From NCBI GenBank assembly GCA_947178565.1, contig CAMWYV010000057.1, positions 1-7,104 on the forward strand: a stretch of DNA of 7,104 nucleotides, given 5' to 3'. This stretch comes from an uncultured Porphyromonadaceae bacterium (lineage in GTDB: Bacteria; Bacteroidota; Bacteroidia; Bacteroidales; Muribaculaceae). Within the stretch, counting starts at the first letter, position 1. Every line of letters begins with the position of its first letter. Made by a program: the position numbers and the translations under genes. Shown here one piece after another: positions 6,396 to 7,104 of the stretch. The notes beneath the pieces were generated by a model, which was not told the DNA's origin, did no database searches, and worked only from the letters and a program-made list of their open reading frames with translations.

Positions 6396-6614
6396 ATGGC
6401 AAAACAGGCTGCAATAGAGCAAGATGGAGTTATTGTAGAAGCGCTCTCCAACGCAATGTTTCGCGTTGAGCTTGAAAACGGTCACGAAATCACCGCTCAT
6501 ATCTCAGGCAAAATGAGAATGCACTATATCAAAATCCTTCCTGGAGACAAAGTAAGAGTGGAAATGTCACCTTATGACCTCTCAAAAGGGAGAATCGCAT
6601 TCAGATACAAATAA
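6396..6614 (+). CDS. infA: Translation initiation factor IF-1
   Basis: This 72-residue protein is the full family length. It has the single S1-like OB fold of IF-1: [20 protein letters not shown] (residues 7-26), [13 protein letters not shown] (29-41), [15 protein letters not shown] (47-61), and the closing K-G-R-I-A-F-R-Y-K (64-72). IF-1 binds the 30S A site during initiation and works with IF-2 and IF-3. It lies 15 nt after map and 20 nt before rpmJ, the arrangement common outside Gammaproteobacteria. The leader is purine- and A-rich without a clear Shine-Dalgarno. Confidence 0.98.
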   Translation: MAKQAAIEQDGVIVEALSNAMFRVELENGHEITAHISGKMRMHYIKILPGDKVRVEMSPYDLSKGRIAFRYK

Positions 6615-6634
6615 ACAAAAAACGAAATAAAGAG

Positions 6635-6751
6635 ATGAAAGTAAGAGCTTCAGTTAAAAAGCGCACCCCGGACAGCAAAATCGTCCGCCGCAAAGGACGT
6701 TTGTACGTAATTAATAAGAAAAATCCCAAGTACAAGCAGCGTCAAGGATAA
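6635..6751 (+). CDS. rpmJ: Large ribosomal subunit protein L36 (bL36), zinc-independent form
   Basis: This gene encodes only 38 residues, the normal length for L36. It starts [10 protein letters not shown] and contains [11 protein letters not shown] (residues 16-26), then N-P-K-Y-K-Q-R-Q-G at the C-terminus. These are clear L36 motifs. The zinc-type protein has three Cys and one His as ligands. Here those places hold Thr, Ser, Asn or Tyr and there is no Cys at all, so this is the form that does not bind zinc. L36 is a small 23S rRNA-binding protein near the base of the L7/L12 stalk region. It lies between infA and rpsM, its usual place. The leader is A-rich with a weak AGAG just before the ATG. 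Confidence 0.97.
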   Translation: MKVRASVKKRTPDSKIVRRKGRLYVINKKNPKYKQRQG

Positions 6752-6757
6752 AATTAC

Positions 6758-6765
6758 TAATTTTG
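6758..6765 (+). promoter_or_regulatory. Bacteroides-type -7 box (TAATTTTG) before rpsM
   Basis: TAATTTTG matches the Bacteroidota -7 consensus TAnnTTTG exactly. It lies 7 nt after the rpmJ stop and 23 nt before the rpsM ATG, at the boundary where the alpha operon begins in E. coli. No TTTG -33 element is seen at the expected distance, where the sequence is the rpmJ 3' end. Transcription could start within the following A-rich stretch. This is a candidate internal promoter supported by one element only. Confidence 0.35.
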
Positions 6766-6766
6766 C

Positions 6767-6776
6767 AAAAAAAAAA
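6767..6776 (+). repeat. A10 homopolymer in the rpmJ-rpsM gap
   Basis: Ten consecutive A residues follow TTTTGC, making a local palindrome TTTTGCAAAA at 6761-6770. The tract lies outside coding sequence, 13-22 nt before the rpsM start. It may simply be an A-rich translation leader of the kind seen before other genes here. Homopolymers of this length are also prone to length errors in sequencing. Confidence 0.6.
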
Positions 6777-6788
6777 TAAAGTCAATAT

Positions 6789-7104
6789 ATGGCAGTACGT
6801 ATCGTGGGAGTGGATCTCCCCCAGAACAAGAGAGGTGAAATCGCCTTGACATACATCTTCGGTATCGGCCGAAGCGCCGCAAAATCAATTCTTGAAAAAG
6901 CCGGCGTAGACAAAGACATTAAAGTGCAAGACTGGACAGACGACCAGGCAGCAAAAGTGCGCGAAGTTATCGGCGCAGAGCACAAGGTGGAAGGTGATCT
7001 CCGCAGCGAGATTCAGCTCAACATCAAGCTTCTCATGGATATCGGTTGCTATCGTGGAATCCGTCACCGTAACGGTCTTCCTGTGCGTGGACAGAGCACT
7101 AAAA
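6789..7104 (+). CDS. rpsM: Small ribosomal subunit protein S13 (uS13), 5' part
   Basis: An ATG at 6789 opens a frame that runs to the window end, giving 105 codons of a protein usually about 115-126 residues long. It starts [15 protein letters not shown] (residues 1-15), has [10 protein letters not shown] (22-31) with the helix-hairpin-helix-like region, and contains the S13 signature [15 protein letters not shown] (88-102). S13 sits in the 30S head, contacts P-site tRNA, and forms intersubunit bridges including one to L5. It is normally the first gene of the alpha operon (rpsM-rpsK-rpsD-rpoA-rplQ). The 37-nt gap before it has an A-rich leader and a promoter-like box. Truncation is only by the window. 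Confidence 0.97.
   Translation, partial: MAVRIVGVDLPQNKRGEIALTYIFGIGRSAAKSILEKAGVDKDIKVQDWTDDQAAKVREVIGAEHKVEGDLRSEIQLNIKLLMDIGCYRGIRHRNGLPVRGQSTK

Noticed and set aside
1..7104. A novel defence, mobile or secondary-metabolite system
   Set aside because: Every base outside short gaps belongs to a well-known housekeeping gene in canonical order; no foreign gene, repeat array or insertion was found.

Overview
This window is a stretch of bacterial housekeeping chromosome: the ribosomal-protein spc operon running into the start of the alpha operon. All 16 genes lie on the + strand. In order they are the 3' end of rpsQ (S17), rplN (L14), rplX (L24), rplE (L5), rpsN (S14), rpsH (S8), rplF (L6), rplR (L18), rpsE (S5), rpmD (L30), rplO (L15), secY, map, infA (IF-1), rpmJ (L36) and the 5' part of rpsM (S13). 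rpmD and rpmJ are short (59 and 38 codons) but complete. rpsQ and rpsM are cut only by the window edges. No frameshift, mobile element, RNA gene, CRISPR array or clear terminator was seen.

The organism is most likely a member of Bacteroidota, probably Bacteroidales; a gut lineage such as Muribaculaceae is possible but this is a guess. Four things point there. (1) secY-map-infA-rpmJ-rpsM occurs without adk between secY and map. (2) Most start codons follow A-rich, G-poor leaders with no Shine-Dalgarno sequence. (3) S14 and L36 are both of the type lacking zinc-binding cysteines. (4) Two intergenic gaps contain perfect matches to the Bacteroides -7 promoter consensus TAnnTTTG.

Layout: positions 1-1620 carry rpsQ' to rpsN, tightly packed, with rplX and rplE overlapping by one base. 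Positions 1621-1698 form the longest gap (78 nt), with weak hairpin potential. Positions 1699-4209 carry rpsH to rplO. Positions 4215-5567 encode the SecY translocon channel. Positions 5598-6751 hold map, infA and rpmJ. A 37-nt gap with a promoter-like box and an A10 tract then leads into rpsM.

Together the genes supply ribosome parts, the membrane channel that receives secreted nascent chains, the enzyme that removes their initiator methionine, and an initiation factor. I found no undescribed biological system. The points worth a second look are small: an isolated perfect Shine-Dalgarno before rplF, promoter-like boxes before map and rpsM, a Lys in SecY where many homologues have a conserved Arg, unusual residues in MAP, and structure or motifs in the intergenic leaders.
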